From Ophiura sarsii (taxonomy: Eukaryota > Echinodermata > Ophiuroidea > Amphilepidida > Ophiuridae): a stretch of DNA of 64,000 nucleotides. The stretch is taken from assembly GCA_035610835.1 (NCBI GenBank), contig CM069441.1:83465761-83529760 (forward strand), written 5' to 3'. The translations under genes and the position numbers were made by a program. Below, piece by piece: positions 45,946 through 59,119 of this stretch. Positions within the stretch are counted from its first letter, which is position 1. The number at the start of each line of letters is the position of its first letter. Below the pieces are notes generated by a model that was not told the DNA's origin, made no database searches, and saw nothing but the letters and a program-made list of their open reading frames with translations.

Positions 45946-46552
45946 AGTAATTAAGTTACAAAGATATTATTATTTAGGACCACAGTCATTCAAATATTTG
46001 TCCACGTTAAGACAAATTTTAAACTTACTGCGTTTTGTGACTGCACTGGTAGCCAATGCAGATTCTGCATTAGAGGTAATGGACTGTCAAGTTTTGATGC
46101 TGAGAAGACGAGTTTTACGGCACGATGTTGGAGAGACTGACACTCAATAATTCTTCAGCCATTAGATTAAATTCATGCCTTGCTATTCAAAGCTAGATAA
46201 TACTATGATAGACTGGTTATTATATAGTATGTCTCAAATGAAAATAAATAGCCCTATCTATAAATGTAGGCCTATAGGCTTTATCTACGCTAAAGGCAAT
46301 GTGGTATATTAAACAAACAGTTATTATTAGTTTTCACAGTGTTGTTTTATTTTGTGTTTATCTACCTTCATAAACACAATATTGTAACAAACATGAAGTG
46401 TCATCCAAAATGTGGGTAACTTTAGAGTCATATTGAAATAGTGTCCATTATTTTATGCACCAACATCAACATATTCATCATCATCCTAGCGTTGTATGGC
46501 ACACTTAAAGCGAAGCGAAGCTACTTGCGCTGCAAAGATTCTCATGCAAACC
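45946..46552. other. Spacer
   Basis: No gene recognised; the 75-codon frame at 45923-46150 may be further LINE-derived sequence but shows no motif. Confidence 0.35.
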
Positions 46553-46695
46553 AGTGAAGCGAAGCGAAGTGAAGCGAAGTGAAGCGAAGTGAAGCGAAGT
46601 GAAGCGAAGTGAAGCGAAGTGAAGCGAAGTGAAGCGAAGTGAAGCGAAGTGAAGCGAAGTGAAGCGAAGTGAAGCGAAGTGAAGCGAAGTGAAGC
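46553..46695. repeat. Decanucleotide array (GAAGCGAAGT)n
   Basis: About 14 near-perfect 10-bp units. Looser GAAGCGAAGC words lie on both sides (46505-46520, 46738-46750, 46840-46850). The open frame on the minus strand is a by-product. Confidence 0.95.
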
Positions 46696-46959
46696 TATCT
46701 TGTAAATGTTCTTACATGAGACTGCCACAACTGAAGCAAAGCGAAGTGAAACTCCTGTAGTAAGTTTGCTAATGTTCATAAATTGAAATCAAGCCACTGC
46801 ACTTAATTTGCAAATGTTCGTATATAGAAAACTGTAGTTGAAGCGAAGCCACTGCGCTCGTATACATTGTTCATGATAGATTAGTGCTGGTAATTTGGTA
46901 TTTAGTCTTCATGGTCACTACTATTACTATTTTTACAAAGGTTGGCATGCAGTACTCAA

Positions 46960-47848
46960 CCAATTGTCTTTGAGTCAAACTCAATGGACCCCGTATTCCC
47001 TTCGATAAAGCAAGTGAAAGAGTATCCAGTGGATATACACGGTATCTCCCTTTAAGTGATTTTCACCAACGATGACATGTTTATAGATGAAATCAACCAT
47101 TTGTCTCCTTTGGGTAAAATTGACCACGACATCCTTCACTTTACCCTTATCTACAATGTTGAATTGCCTGACAAAGAAGAAAGTTTCATTCAAGACTACA
47201 ATAACATGATAACGGGAACTATTAAAGTCTCGAAACAGCATTCAACATGTTCAAGTCCACGAGTTGGAATGACACTGTGCATGACAATTTAGACGGTAAT
47301 CAGATGTGGACAAAATTCACATACAAAGACAAAACTGACAAATGTATTAGCTTTTATTCCAGACCAAAAGAAGGGACCTCGCAAAAAACCACCATGGATG
47401 AAGTCAAAAGTCCGGAAATCGGTAAAGAAAAAATTAGAACTGTATAAGAAATACAGAAGTACCAAACGTTACAAAGGCTACCTCGACTACAAGGAACAGA
47501 TCAACAAAACCAAACAAACAGTGAGAAAAGCAATCCAGATTTGAAGAAAAAAAAACCGGTGAAAGATTTCAAAACCAATCCAAAACCATTATATGAGAAG
47601 AAGCAAAAGTGAAAACCGGAACCTCCAACTTAAAAACGACAATGGAAGTCTCTACGTCCTCAGTAACTTCTCTAAATCTGTCTTCACTAAGGACATGAAG
47701 GAGAAATCAGGAGATACCCCAACTCTCGATACCAAAGTTGATGGCGACTACAAATTCGAGACTATTGAATTTACCACTGATGATGAAGCAAAGAAACTGC
47801 GAGAGCTATGAAACCTGACAAACCACCAGGTATGGATACGGTGCACCC
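46960..47848 (+). mobile_element. CR1-like LINE ORF2, endonuclease end and linker (5' segment)
   Basis: Reading with frameshifts gives the endonuclease C-terminal block (LGKIDHDILHF at about 47113), then basic linker residues KYRSTKRYKGYLDYKEQINKTK, then DDEAKKLREL and NHQ-GMDTVHP just before the RT domain. The frame has several breaks. It is continued at 48780 after a nested MITE. Confidence 0.8.
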
Positions 47849-47850
47849 TA

Positions 47851-48777
47851 CACTCTTAGAAGGTCAGGATCAAATACATGAGTAGATTTCCGGCTCACTT
47901 TGTTTTGATCCTTTAAGGATCATTTTCGGATCGTTTTGATCCGTTTTCGGATCGTTTTGATCCGTTTCCAGATAGATATCAACAAACGGATCAAATTCAC
48001 CTTGATCAACTTTGATCTGATTTCCGGATCAATTCGATGAAACAGTTCATTGGTCAATGAGTGACTGACGTCACTCTTTCGCAAACCGATAGACGAAAAG
48101 CAGACGATCTTTTGAATTCGGTCGCCACAGTTGAAACAAGGGTGAAATACCGCGGTAAGTTATCCAGTCTAATCTGTAAAATGTTACATGATTTTGTCGG
48201 TAAAGTAGTTTTATTTTTTATGTTTGAACATGCTCTATTCTTGTGAACAAATTTCTTGTACCTGACCAGTGCCATCAGTACGATTTTCGGTCAAAATGCT
48301 CCTCACAAAATGTCACGATCACTGCGATGTACTAGGCCTACACGATGTAGTAAGCTTACTGCACTCGATATATAGTCTGCAGTGTGCACCCGGAGGTGGG
48401 GACACTCAATCAATATTAGGTTTCACACCAGGCTCCATCAAACTTGGCTTTTTTGGCCGGTGTCACCGAAAGACCCTTGCATGCATGCTTGTTTTTACAA
48501 TCTGTCACCCGATGACCCCCTATGTTTTCACTTTTTCTTTGATTCAGTTTGATCCTGGAGTAGGATCATAAGCTACAGGTACATCCGATTAAGGATCATT
48601 ATTTTGATCCGTTTCAGTATCATTTGACAGAAATATTTGATCCCATTTCGGATCAAACTTTTTGATCCTGCTTGTCGGATCACTTTGATCCGGAAAGGGT
48701 AAGCTCATATGTGATACCGCTTCTGGATCAAAATTGATCCTTTTTGTCTCATATTTGATCCTGACCTTCTAAGAGTG
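47851..48777. mobile_element. TA-flanked MITE with GGATCAAA/TTTGATCC repeats, nested in the LINE
   Basis: Perfect TIRs start CACTCTTAGAAGGTCAGGAT and are flanked by TA at 47849-47850 and 48778-48779. The outer ~170 bp at each end is packed with TTTTGATCC / GGATCAAA words (over fifteen), while the centre is unrelated. Removing it rejoins the LINE frame as HPRVLKEC. The frames at 48061-48246 and 48269-48571 have no known domain. Confidence 0.9.
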
Positions 48778-48779
48778 TA

Positions 48780-50125
48780 GAGTACTCAAAGAATGTGCCG
48801 ATGAGCTAGCAATACCATTTCACCTCATCTTTAAGAAATCTCTTGAAGAGGGCGAGCTACCATCAGACTGGAAATTAGCCAGAGAGTCACCGATCTTCAA
48901 AAAAAGGATCAAGGAACAAGGCTGAAATCTACAAACCAGCTAGTTTAACCTCGGTACCATGCAAAATCATTGAGTCGATCATCAAGGATAGTATGATAAA
49001 CTACCTCGAAGCAAATGGCCTTCTATCTACAAGACAACATGAAAGGTCGATCATGTCTCACAAACCTACTCACCAGCTTGAAAACCAGCCGGGCTAGACG
49101 AAGGGAGTGGAATCGACATAATCTACCTAGACTACGCCAAAGCATTTGACACCGTACCACATATTAAGAGACTCATAAATAAGCTTCACGCATATGAGGA
49201 AACATTATACACTGGATTGAGCAGTTCCTAACCATCAGGCAGCAGAAAGTAAGTGTCCGGGCACTGAATCAGAATGGAAAGATGTACTCAGCGGCGTTCC
49301 CCAAGGGTCCGTACTGGGACCACTTCTTTTTGTGCTGTTCATTAATGACCTGGTAGACCACCGAAAATCAACATGTTTGCCGATGACACGAAAATATACC
49401 GTATGCTAAGATCAACAACGACAGCGACAAGCTACGCCTACAAGAGGACCTAGGCAACCTCCACTTATGGTCAGAAAGATAGCTTCTGAGATTCAATGCC
49501 AAGACATGTAAGAAGATGCACATGGGCCACATTAACACCGGAGCAAGTTATTATTTGAATAACATACCTTGAATGATAAACATTTGAAGAAAAAGATCTT
49601 GGAGTTGTCGTCACACATGACTGCAAACTCAGCAAGCAATGTGCAAAAGCAGCGGTACGGGCCATGAATTGTTTACGAGTGGTGAAGAGGACCTTTAATC
49701 ATTTTTGATTGTGACAGTTTCAAGGTACTCTTCCAGTGTTATGTCCGTCCACACTTGGAATACAGTTTTGATGCCTGGAGCCCTTACCTCAAGAAAGACA
49801 TCAAAGCCCTGGAGAAGTAAAGACGTAGAGCAACCAAGATGATACAAAAACTAAGACACCTTACATGACAAGCGGTTGAAAAGCCTAGGGATCTTATCAC
49901 TGGAGAAGCGAAGGATCAGAGGTGACCTCATCGAGACATTTTTTAATGTAAGATTCTCAAGGAAATCGACAAAGTGAACCCATCTGACTTCTTCACCAAA
50001 GCTCGAGCAACACACTCTACTAGAGGACATCCCATGAAAGTATTCAAACCAGCACTGATCAAGAATCTCAATTGCAGAAGGATGAGATCTTATCAACCAG
50101 TGGAATGAGCTGCCTAAAGATGTGA
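48780..50125 (+). mobile_element. CR1-like LINE reverse transcriptase remnant (3' segment)
   Basis: Recognisable RT blocks in order: VLKECADELAIPFHLIFKKS, LEEGELPSDWK, then YLDYAKAFDTVPH at about 49130 (the first catalytic Asp), GVPQGSVLGPLLFVLFINDL at about 49297, MFADDTK at about 49375, and then the same thumb region as at 1-720. Several frameshifts exist, so it is inactive. The C-terminal tail is cut short relative to the copy at 1-765. Confidence 0.9.
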
Positions 50126-50189
50126 AAAGAAATATCCCGTGGATACATACGGTACCCTATTAGTAAAAAAAAGAAATGAAGGGATTTGA

Positions 50190-50920
50190 TCATCCAAAAT
50201 CTGTTCCTCTGCCAATGACTTGATCATGAGCTTCAATGTACCATGGAATCTTTCATCAAGCCCATTCATTTGTTGGTGGTATGGTATTGTGGGAATTTGC
50301 AGACAAAAAATGTGTTCCCAGTTCCCATGATGAATAATTTCTGACGGTAGGCCTTCTTTCGAGAAGACAGTTAATCAGCACATTTGCAACAGTAGTAGCT
50401 TTCTGATCTGGTAACGCAATAGCTTCGGGATACCTTGTAGCAACATGTAGTCCATTACTGTCAAAAATCCCTTTTCACTGACCGGTAAAGGACCGACGAT
50501 TGATGTCGATGCCCACTCTTGTGAAAGGAATGCAAATTACTGACATCGGTTTCAATGGTTGTTTATTCTTAATTTTGGTCTTGTCAATCAAACGGGCATT
50601 CCGATTTCTTACTTCATCAAAGATACCTGGCCAAAAGAAATGACTGATAATTCTATCCGTAGTTTTTCTTATTCCCATGTGACCTGCCTTGTCATCATGG
50701 TCATGACCTATAATGCAAATTTTTTGCTGTCTATATTTCTTTGGTACCACAATTTGCTCCTCCAACTGTCTTTCACTCTTTCCGGTTTACTTTTTGGGAC
50801 CCACTTTCTCATAGGATTTCAGCCTGTTTGTAAAAACAAGTGTTGTGATTGTTATGTCATTTTCTGGGACTGACTATACTCTCTCTAACCCCCTTGTAAT
50901 GTCTCATCATCATTGTGTAA
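50190..50920 (-). mobile_element. Ty3/Gypsy integrase remnant (copy 2)
   Basis: Counterpart of 800-1660 with the same GHMGIRKTTDRI and HFFWPGIFDEV blocks and the MNGLDERFHGTLK end. It lacks about 50 bp that copy 1 has near 950-1005. Confidence 0.8.
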
Positions 50921-50936
50921 CTGCATCAGGGTGTCC

Positions 50937-51053
50937 CAGTGGCGTAGCTGGGATTTTTTTCAGGGGGGGGCAAGATTTCAGAAATTTTCGTAAAAGGTTG
51001 CCCCAAATTTTTTCCAAGTCACCAACTCGTGTGAATTTCACGTAAGTGGGGAT

Positions 51054-51105
<52 letters not shown>

Positions 51106-51405
51106 GAGGTTCAAACAATTTCGCACGATCAAAAAAAAATCGCACAGTACATGTACTTAGTACATGTACTATTTTGCCTTATTTCACTATTTGGGCTGAA
51201 TATACCCACAATATACCCACACATAACCGCCCGCCATCTCGGTCTTTTATCATTATTTTCCTATTTTCATTTTTTTTCCTCCTTTTTAATTTTTTTTCAG
51301 AGGGGCTGGGGGCGGGGGCACAAATGGGTTTTTTTGCATTTGCCCCCCCCCCCCCCCCCCCCTCCCCTGCCCCCCCCCCCCCCCTCCCCCTGAGCTACGC
51401 CACTG
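50937..51405. mobile_element. hAT-type MITE present only in copy 2
   Basis: TIR CAGTGGCGTAGCT and its exact inverse at the right end. The 8-bp duplication GGGTGTCC is at 50929-50936 and 51406-51413. Copy 1 has a single GGGTGTCC at 1634-1641, the intact empty site. The interior has a G-run of about 48 bp, C-runs at 51347-51362 and 51371-51384, and AATTTTCGTAAAAGGT in common with 45080-45361. Open frames here are G/C-run artefacts. Confidence 0.95.
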
Positions 51406-51413
51406 GGGTGTCC

Positions 51414-51989
51414 ACGTCACTGTTTGGTCACGGTTACTTTTCTTTTTGACCACTTTGTCTGCTCATTTTTATGTGGTGCATGCACTTTTTGAATTTTGAG
51501 ACACTACCCTGGGGACGTTTTTATGGCAAAACTAAGAACACATCCCCAGGTAAATGTCTTTAGATGACTTTGGTGCAATTTCAGCTTTTTTTTACCAAAA
51601 AAATACTGTTTGGCTCATTTACTTTCAAAAATGTATATACATCACATTAGGCATAGGCCTAATAGTTAAAAAGTTACAGCGCTTGATAATTTCATGTTTT
51701 TAGGGCTGACAGCCCCTTAAAAGGGCTCCATATAGAGGACAAAAAGGTTCCAAGTTGATTTGTTTTTCTTCTGAGAGTGTAGGGGTGTATGGTTTTCACC
51801 TGGAATAGCCCAATGTAGGCTAGACCTTTCACCATGTTCACCTGGCCGAAATTATATCTCATGCTTAAGTGCCGAAAAAAGTAAACAACCTCATCATGCT
51901 CATGGCCCTCTTTTCTCAGACTCAATACTGGTGAACAGCAATGAGGCACTAGTAGTCGCCTTCAATTAAATAAAACCCTAATGTTTTAC
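51414..51989. other. Non-coding spacer (copy 2 of 1642-2216)
   Basis: Near-identical to copy 1, with small indels. No gene. Confidence 0.6.
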
Positions 51990-52562
51990 CTTCAGAATAT
52001 TCGGATGATCCAGCTGTAGCGATAGCATTGTTTCTTTCATCAGTTTGTAGTTGGCCAAAAGGAAGCACTCATTACGGTGCCAGTATTTCCCTCGTCGTAA
52101 ACAGGCTTTGATATCTTCAGTCCGATCTGAGATCATCTTAACCGCCACGCTCTTTCCCTGGTATGTGCTCTTGTATACCGCCTTCGTGAAACCTTTATCC
52201 AAGAATCGATCAATGGTGAGGTTGCTTATTTCGGCACATGACAACAGCTTTGGATGGTATGATGAGGCAAGCACGTGTGCCACGTGTGGAACAAGGTTTG
52301 CAGAGGAGTTAGTGGTATTTGTCCTTGTCACATTTCTTTGCTTCAGATGCAGCCGCGAATCATTCGTCGTCAAGGTATGAGTTTGAGTGATGTTGCGAAC
52401 ATAACGAAGTGGCACGCATGAGGACTCTTTCGCATCAGATTCCGAAAGCAAAAGTGATTGCATAATCGGAAATTTCTCCACTAACGTCACCAGACAAAGC
52501 ATGATGAAGACGTACATTACAGCGACCGCGACTAAAAGATGAGGTATTCGAATCGACGACAT
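51990..52562 (-). CDS. VLK/PKDCC-like kinase, first coding exon (A2)
   Basis: Same 191-residue exon as A1, with the phase-0 donor AAG|GTAAAA. It has Asp at residue 118 like B and C, so the Val in A1 is the derived or erroneous base. Otherwise the protein is identical; the other differences are silent. This supports an allelic or very recent relationship between A1 and A2. Confidence 0.75.
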
Positions 52563-53593
52563 CTCTCTTTAATCACACAATTATGAAATGTGTGGTAATC
52601 CGTTATTATCTCATGCCAAACTCATGTTGCATGTCTATCTGATCAGCTGAGGCACTACTACACCTGGGACTAATATACATGATACCTGAGGTATTGTCTC
52701 AGCTACTACCATGACTACGCCGCCACCGCGGCCGCGTCACCCATATTTCCTGAAAGCAAAGTACGAAAAATCGTTTACGGAATCGTTCAGGCGTGGGTTA
52801 TTGCTACAGTTTACAATACATAATTAACGAGGGAATTATAACGGGATTACAACGAATGGCGTTCATTCCTGTACATGGAGCCATGATATGAGGCGTTGAC
52901 CTAGTATTTCAACAGCTCCGTCATTTGCAATAAATATTATTTACAGATAGCAAACACAGGAAGACAATTGACGGTTTTGCTCGTTGTCGGCTAAAACGAG
53001 TTTATTTATTTAATACCAAGCACTCTGTGCTCCAAGTTAGCATTATTTCTTTTCACTATGCTACAACATGTAGATCATATACAATGTAATGTATCAATTT
53101 AGATTTGGATTGTCTAGACCATAATTTATCAAATGATGTTTTAAGCATAATTTAATTTATTAATGTCACTACATATAGTAGTACCAATACAATTTACAGA
53201 GATAATGTATCATGATTAAATGATCGTCCATAGGTACAGCTGACGATGCACATTTGTATAATAGTAATAAGCCATGAAAATATTTGTTCAAATTTATCAT
53301 GTAAGGACAAAAGTGTTTCGCTTCCAAAACATATGATCATCAACTGTAAACTACCTAACCTTACACATATGATATGACACAATGATGGTTGAACTATTGA
53401 ATACCCATCAAATCCATTGATACATGTTCAACCATATGATTCCAAGATTGGTAAAACAACCCATAATCCCTACCCTTAGAGAATTGCTCAGAAAGATATC
53501 TCCATATGATTGAATTATTGAATTGATTATAAGGACCATACGAGCCATTGATACAATTTTCCATCATATGATTCCAAGATTGGTAAACTACCC
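52563..53593. promoter_or_regulatory. 5' flank of exon A2 and AT-rich spacer
   Basis: Counterpart of 2790-3829: the conserved upstream words lie within about 400 bp of the start codon, followed by AT-rich sequence and the same diverged tandem repeat. Only small indels differ. Confidence 0.45.
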
Positions 53594-53607
53594 ATAATCC
53601 CTACCCT

Positions 53608-54704
53608 ATCAAATATATTAATGATCTTCTTTCTACAGAAGGAGAGTTCCTATTACTTTTAAGACATTCAAAATAAATATAATATCAAAATAGATTTTCT
53701 CCAATATCATGGGATGAAAAGAGCTGTTCATGAAGCATTTTCAAATCTCCTTTGTAGTTCAAATACCACACTTCCAAATCCTTTTCAAGGATTTCATACC
53801 AGTATGATTCTTAAGGAATCCAAAGGTTGTAAACAATTGTATAACATTTTTATTACTGGATTAAAGGTTAAGTTTAAATGTACTGAACATTAGAACCATA
53901 AATAAGGTATACATTTAACTGAAAAAGAATGGTTGAATATTTGTCAGTCTAACTGGAAATGTACTCAGGAAGTTAAACTCCTTTGATTCCAATTTCGCCT
54001 TTTAAACAGAATCCTTTGTACAAATACCCTTTTAGTTAAAATTGGTAAATCGGTCATCCAAAATGTACATTTTGTAATGAAGTTGACGAAAACTTTGTTC
54101 ATCTCTTTTGGGAATGTGAATTTACTATAAAGTACTGGAAAGACGTTCAAAACTGGATTAATAGCAATCTAGACACAAATATATGGTTGAAAAAAGAAAT
54201 GATCCCGTTTGGAAAGTACCAGTACAAAGATTATGTTTTTAACAATATCTTATTAATTCTGAAATTCAATATTTACAAAAGCAGGATAAAAAAAGAAAAA
54301 CCTTGTTCTACCTATGGAAAGAAAGAGGGGATAAATGTGTATGTCAACGAAAAAACTATTTTGAATGCAAACCTGAAAAATAAAGCTTTCAATATCCGGT
54401 GGCATAAATGGACATCACTTTTTGAGAAATAAGATAATTAGATTGTCAAAGTTATTGCATGTATGTTTAAAAGAAAGAGGAAAAAATACACTGTCTCTGT
54501 ATAAATTTACCTGTTTTTATACAAAATACGTTCAATCTAAATAAAATTTGTTCATACATAAATGTACCCCTTGGTAAATATAATTTGAATCACCACATGT
54601 ATATTTGAATTGTTATTATGATGTATGTTTGAATTGTTATTATGATGTATGTGATCTTTTCAGCGAAAGAAATGATAATAAAAAACTATAAATGCAAAAA
54701 ATAA
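53608..54704 (+). mobile_element. 5'-truncated L1-like LINE insertion (copy 2)
   Basis: Same insertion as 3844-4917, with target duplications at 53594-53607 and 54705-54718. It has an extra short tandem duplication near 54620 (TTGAATTGTTATTATGATGT). Its reading frame around 54187-54432 is longer than in copy 1, which has a one-base difference there. Confidence 0.8.
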
Positions 54705-54718
54705 ATAATCCCTACCCT

Positions 54719-56124
54719 TAGAGAATCGCTCAAAAAGATATCAACATATGAATCCACATTGTATTCAACATATGATTTGGATGCAGTAAACTACCTACAA
54801 TACCTACCTATCCCTAGAGAATTATGCTCCACGAGACAACATATGTAAATTTGGATGTCCTATAATCTGCATGTAATTTTATCAATTTTAATATTTTATA
54901 CATGGTATAAATTGATGATTGTTAACATGTACAATATACTCACATTTAGGAATATTTGTACTACTGAGTTTGTAAATATTCATCTCAATATACATTGTAA
55001 ATCTAAGTGTTAATGATTTGAGTAACGGATAATTAATACTTGAACGCGTTAATGCTCTAAGATTGTACAGTAAAGGTATAGGATGTGTTCATTAAGTTTC
55101 ATTAAGTGTTCACTTATTAACACATTAACGCCTGGTGAACGCCTGATTAAAAACCACAAATGGTGTTTTTGTAATTTTCTCATCAATTAAACATGCAATA
55201 AACACTATAATCACAGAGAAAGATGTTTATGGTTAGCCACACAAATCTGTCAAGCCATTCGTTAACATGTTTGCTGTGTAATTAATTCACGCGCGTAATT
55301 AATCAATTCATTAGGCGTTAACGTTAAATGGAATAATTTTGAACCACTTTTTGTATGCCCAATTAAGTTATGTGAGGTTTCAAATTAATTCTTAAATTAT
55401 GCTTAATAAAATTGTCAAGCCACATTTCTTTTCTTTTTTTATTTGTCTTTTTCTGTTATATTAATCAAAACTTTAGATACATTAATTTTGCAACTTTTCT
55501 TACAATAACAATGTATTTCATACAACTGTACAACTGTGCACAGACTTGGCTCAAGTCTATTAATATTTGTCCAGCCATGCACGCAAACAATAGAAGCAAT
55601 CTTCAAGGACATGCTCACGCTAAGGGACCAATGTTTTGAAATCCGCACTACAAGAAACTTGAAATGCCATTCAGCAGTGTGCAGTCAAGGGTTTTAAGCA
55701 TAATGGTGTATGTTACTTTATGTGACCGTGTGCTGACATGCAAGTCTGTATAATACAGGTAGGCCTACCACCATAAAGGCCTGTAGTAAGTCTAAATAGT
55801 CAAGGCCATAAAAGCAAGTAGCCAGTAGCTGGTTGGATTAGCGTGTATGGATAATCAAGTATTGGCCAATCCGAAATCAGGTTTAATAAGAAATGTAAAA
55901 ATGCTGATAGGCCTAATCATACAAAGACAACACAGAGAACTTTAAAACAAAGCTGTTTTGATTATATATGATACACATACTTAGGATTGAAATTGTCATG
56001 GTTGTACAATACTCAGGAGGCACTATATTTATAATTCAATATTTGGTAATTTATGCTCTGTTGCACTGTAGCGAGGTAGCGCTATTCTTCAGCTACCAGC
56101 CATTGGTGCACTCGGCCGTATATA
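54719..56124. other. AT-rich non-coding region (copy 2)
   Basis: Counterpart of 4932-6335, nearly identical. No gene. Confidence 0.5.
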
Positions 56125-56575
56125 ATCCAGCGCTGTTTCTACTGGAAAATTGCCATTTCTTACCGGTACCAAACCTGGTTTGTGAAGGTTTTTACGGTTA
56201 CAATAGAGAGAAACACGTTCTAAGAGTTTCTACTGGGGCACTGCAAAGTTAACGGTAAGATTTACCGGTAAATTTTTAATTCCTCCTAAGTTTATCGATC
56301 TTAGTCGGTGGGCCACGACATTCGACCTTTTGTAATACCAAACAATACCGCCCCACCTGAAAAAGATTGCGTATAATCCAGCAAGACACGGTTCACAGAA
56401 CATAACGGTAAGATTAATCGGCTGGCTGTTTCTAATGGGAAACTTGCCGTTTCTTACCGGTTCCAATCTGGTTTGTGAAGGTTTTTGCGATTACCAAAAA
56501 TACCGATTCTTAACGGTATCTGCCTGTTTCTACTGGGCAAACTTACCGGTAAGTAACGATATGTTCCTCAGTAGA
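56125..56575. repeat. Diverged ACCGGTAA-rich repeats (copy 2)
   Basis: Counterpart of 6340-6790, with very few substitutions. Confidence 0.5.
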
Positions 56576-56846
56576 AATACGCTCTATGAGCGGCCAGATA
56601 CCGTGATCATATTGAAATATATAAATGAATTTTGCAATTTACCATTTTCATACTTAAAACCCATCGTTGATGATGTGATAAATTCATTAAAACTATGAGG
56701 TTTCCTATTCTAGCTTTTTGTTGTTGTTTACTTCTTGTCTACTTAACTCAATTCATAAAATGGAGGACTTTGTACAGTCATTCTATCAAAATTGAAGCCA
56801 TAGGTAAAAACATAAAGGACAAAAATGTTTGCCTTCACGTTTTGTC

Positions 56847-57098
56847 ACATCTAAATTCAAGCCTAATAGATTACACAGTCACAAGTCACAACAAATATTG
56901 TGTTCTTCAAATGTTATCACATTAAACATTAATGAAAATAGTTCCAGTTCCACAAACATAAAGGACATAAAACATCTAAATTCAAGCCTAATAGATTACA
57001 CAGTCACAAGTCACAACAAATATTGTGTTCTTCAAATGTTATCACATTAAACATTAATGAAAATAGTTCCAGTTCCACAAACATAAAGGACATAAAAA
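56847..57098. repeat. 126-bp tandem duplication found only in copy 2
   Basis: CATCTAAATTCAAGCCTAAT starts at 56847 and again at 56973; the region between is repeated nearly perfectly. Copy 1 (around 7067-7200) has a single unit. Confidence 0.9.
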
Positions 57099-59119
57099 AT
57101 GTCCATCATGTTTTGTTTCATCAAATTGAATGGATGAATGAATGAAATGAATGAATGAATAAACAAAGTGACTGAATGAACGAAACAAATAATAATATAT
57201 TTGGTTTTCCTCAGGATGTGCATATAGTTTGCGGTTCCATTTCAAATTTAGTCAAAAGTGCAGATGACATGCCTGACATGGATATCAACTGCAATAGCCA
57301 AACGCAGCTTTTATCTTTAATATAATAATTGCTTCTCTGCATAACAACCAAAATAAATTAAAGAGGCATATACTAAAATGTATAAAAATAATTATATACA
57401 AAGAGTTGTATAATATTAGCAATGCAATTAAGATATTGATTTGTAGTACAAGCTATACCAGATGTCTCGGATAGCTTTATACATACCTTTGTATACAGTA
57501 TAGGCTTCCAGGTTACAGTCATAAACACAATTGTCATGACATATAAATTTCATAACAGCAAGTTTGTGCCCTATGTAATAAAAATGCTACATTTTTACAC
57601 AATACAGTATACAGTAATTTTGCAACCATGATTTATTATCTCTCAAACTCACAGATGTCCGTCAATCTTTAAACAGTTATTTCGATGTAAATATTTTATT
57701 TCAAATGCAGTACAGTCATGTTTATATTTAATATTTGAAAACACAATTCACAACCTGGTTTTCAGTCCAATTCGCCAGTTTACAGGGTGTATACAAATGC
57801 AACACGTTTTGTCGAGTGTTGTACCCTAAAGAGGAATCACATATCGCATATATAGCCAAAAGCCAGATATAATGTTAGAGCTATGATTTGGCTATCAGCC
57901 AAATTACAGCGAAATCGACAATTTTACGGATATAAGTAGACGACGGGGAAACACAATTTACAATTTACATCGTTCATGATGCATCTGATTTTGTCTTGCC
58001 AGGTCAATACCGGGGTCAATATTAACAAGAAACTGTTAATAACTAATATTACTTAATTAAATAACTCAAATCAAACTCGTCATTCTGAGAAGTAAATATC
58101 ATGATCAAGATGTCTTAGCTATACTTCATTCAACGTTTAGCAAATCTTGCAAAACATTGTCTGATTAACGATGAGGCTTGAAACTCTTAGATTCAAAACT
58201 AGTTCCTGTGTAAACCAATACAAGTTGCTCACTGCAATATACTGTCCGCAAAAAAAAAGAACTGACCAGGTAATTATACGCTCTTAAGATTCAAAACTAT
58301 ATAGCTCCTACATAAACAATAAATAATACACACCTGTCACACCATCCTGCGTGTTCAAAACTCAATGGTGAAAATGAAAACAGCATTTACTCTTTTCATT
58401 CTTCTTTGTGTAGCGTGTTAAGAGATCTTCACACAAAACGTCTCTAATGAAAAGAAATTTGTCCTTAATTTTATAATTTAATATTCTTGAGTTATATAGA
58501 ATCTTATATGTTTAAGGTTATGAGCGTATTTAATACAACAAAGTCAGTTACTTATTTGCTTAAGGGAGCTGTACACCTTCAGCATAGCCTCCGTAAAACT
58601 GCCGTAACCTCTTCATTATTCATTTAATCTATATAAAAGTATACAGTTTTTTGCAGAAAAGGGTTCAATGAATTCAACCATGATATTAATGAAATTGTCC
58701 ATTTTGGAGAAAATTATAAAAAGCACATTTTTTGACCCACTTTAGGTTCTACAAAGATAACTTAAAATATATTTTGTCAATTTTTGTTGTTGTTGAAAAT
58801 CTTTATAATTTGTTGAATTATCGACCAAAAATTACCCCAAAATATGTTTTTTACCTCCAAATTCATGATAATCACAATTTTGGCACTTTTTGGCACTTTT
58901 TTGGTCAATAATTCAAAAAATAAAAAAGATTTTTCAGGAAAAAAAACAAAACAATTCTTAAGGATTTGTATCAGGAATATAATAAAACTAGTATGATAAA
59001 TTTGACGAAAAAGTAAACAACCTCATCATGCTCATGGCCCTCTTTTCTCAGACTCTATACTGGGTGAACAACAATGAGGCATTAGTCGCTTTCAATGAAA
59101 TAAAACCCTAATGGTTTAC
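57099..59119. other. AT-rich non-coding region (copy 2)
   Basis: Counterpart of 7205-9238. A GAATGAAT microsatellite lies near 57135-57165. No kinase C-lobe exon or other gene is recognised. Confidence 0.5.

Noticed and set aside
51046..51393. Gly-rich and Pro-rich plus-strand frames
   Set aside because: They are translations of the G and C homopolymer runs inside the hAT-type MITE.
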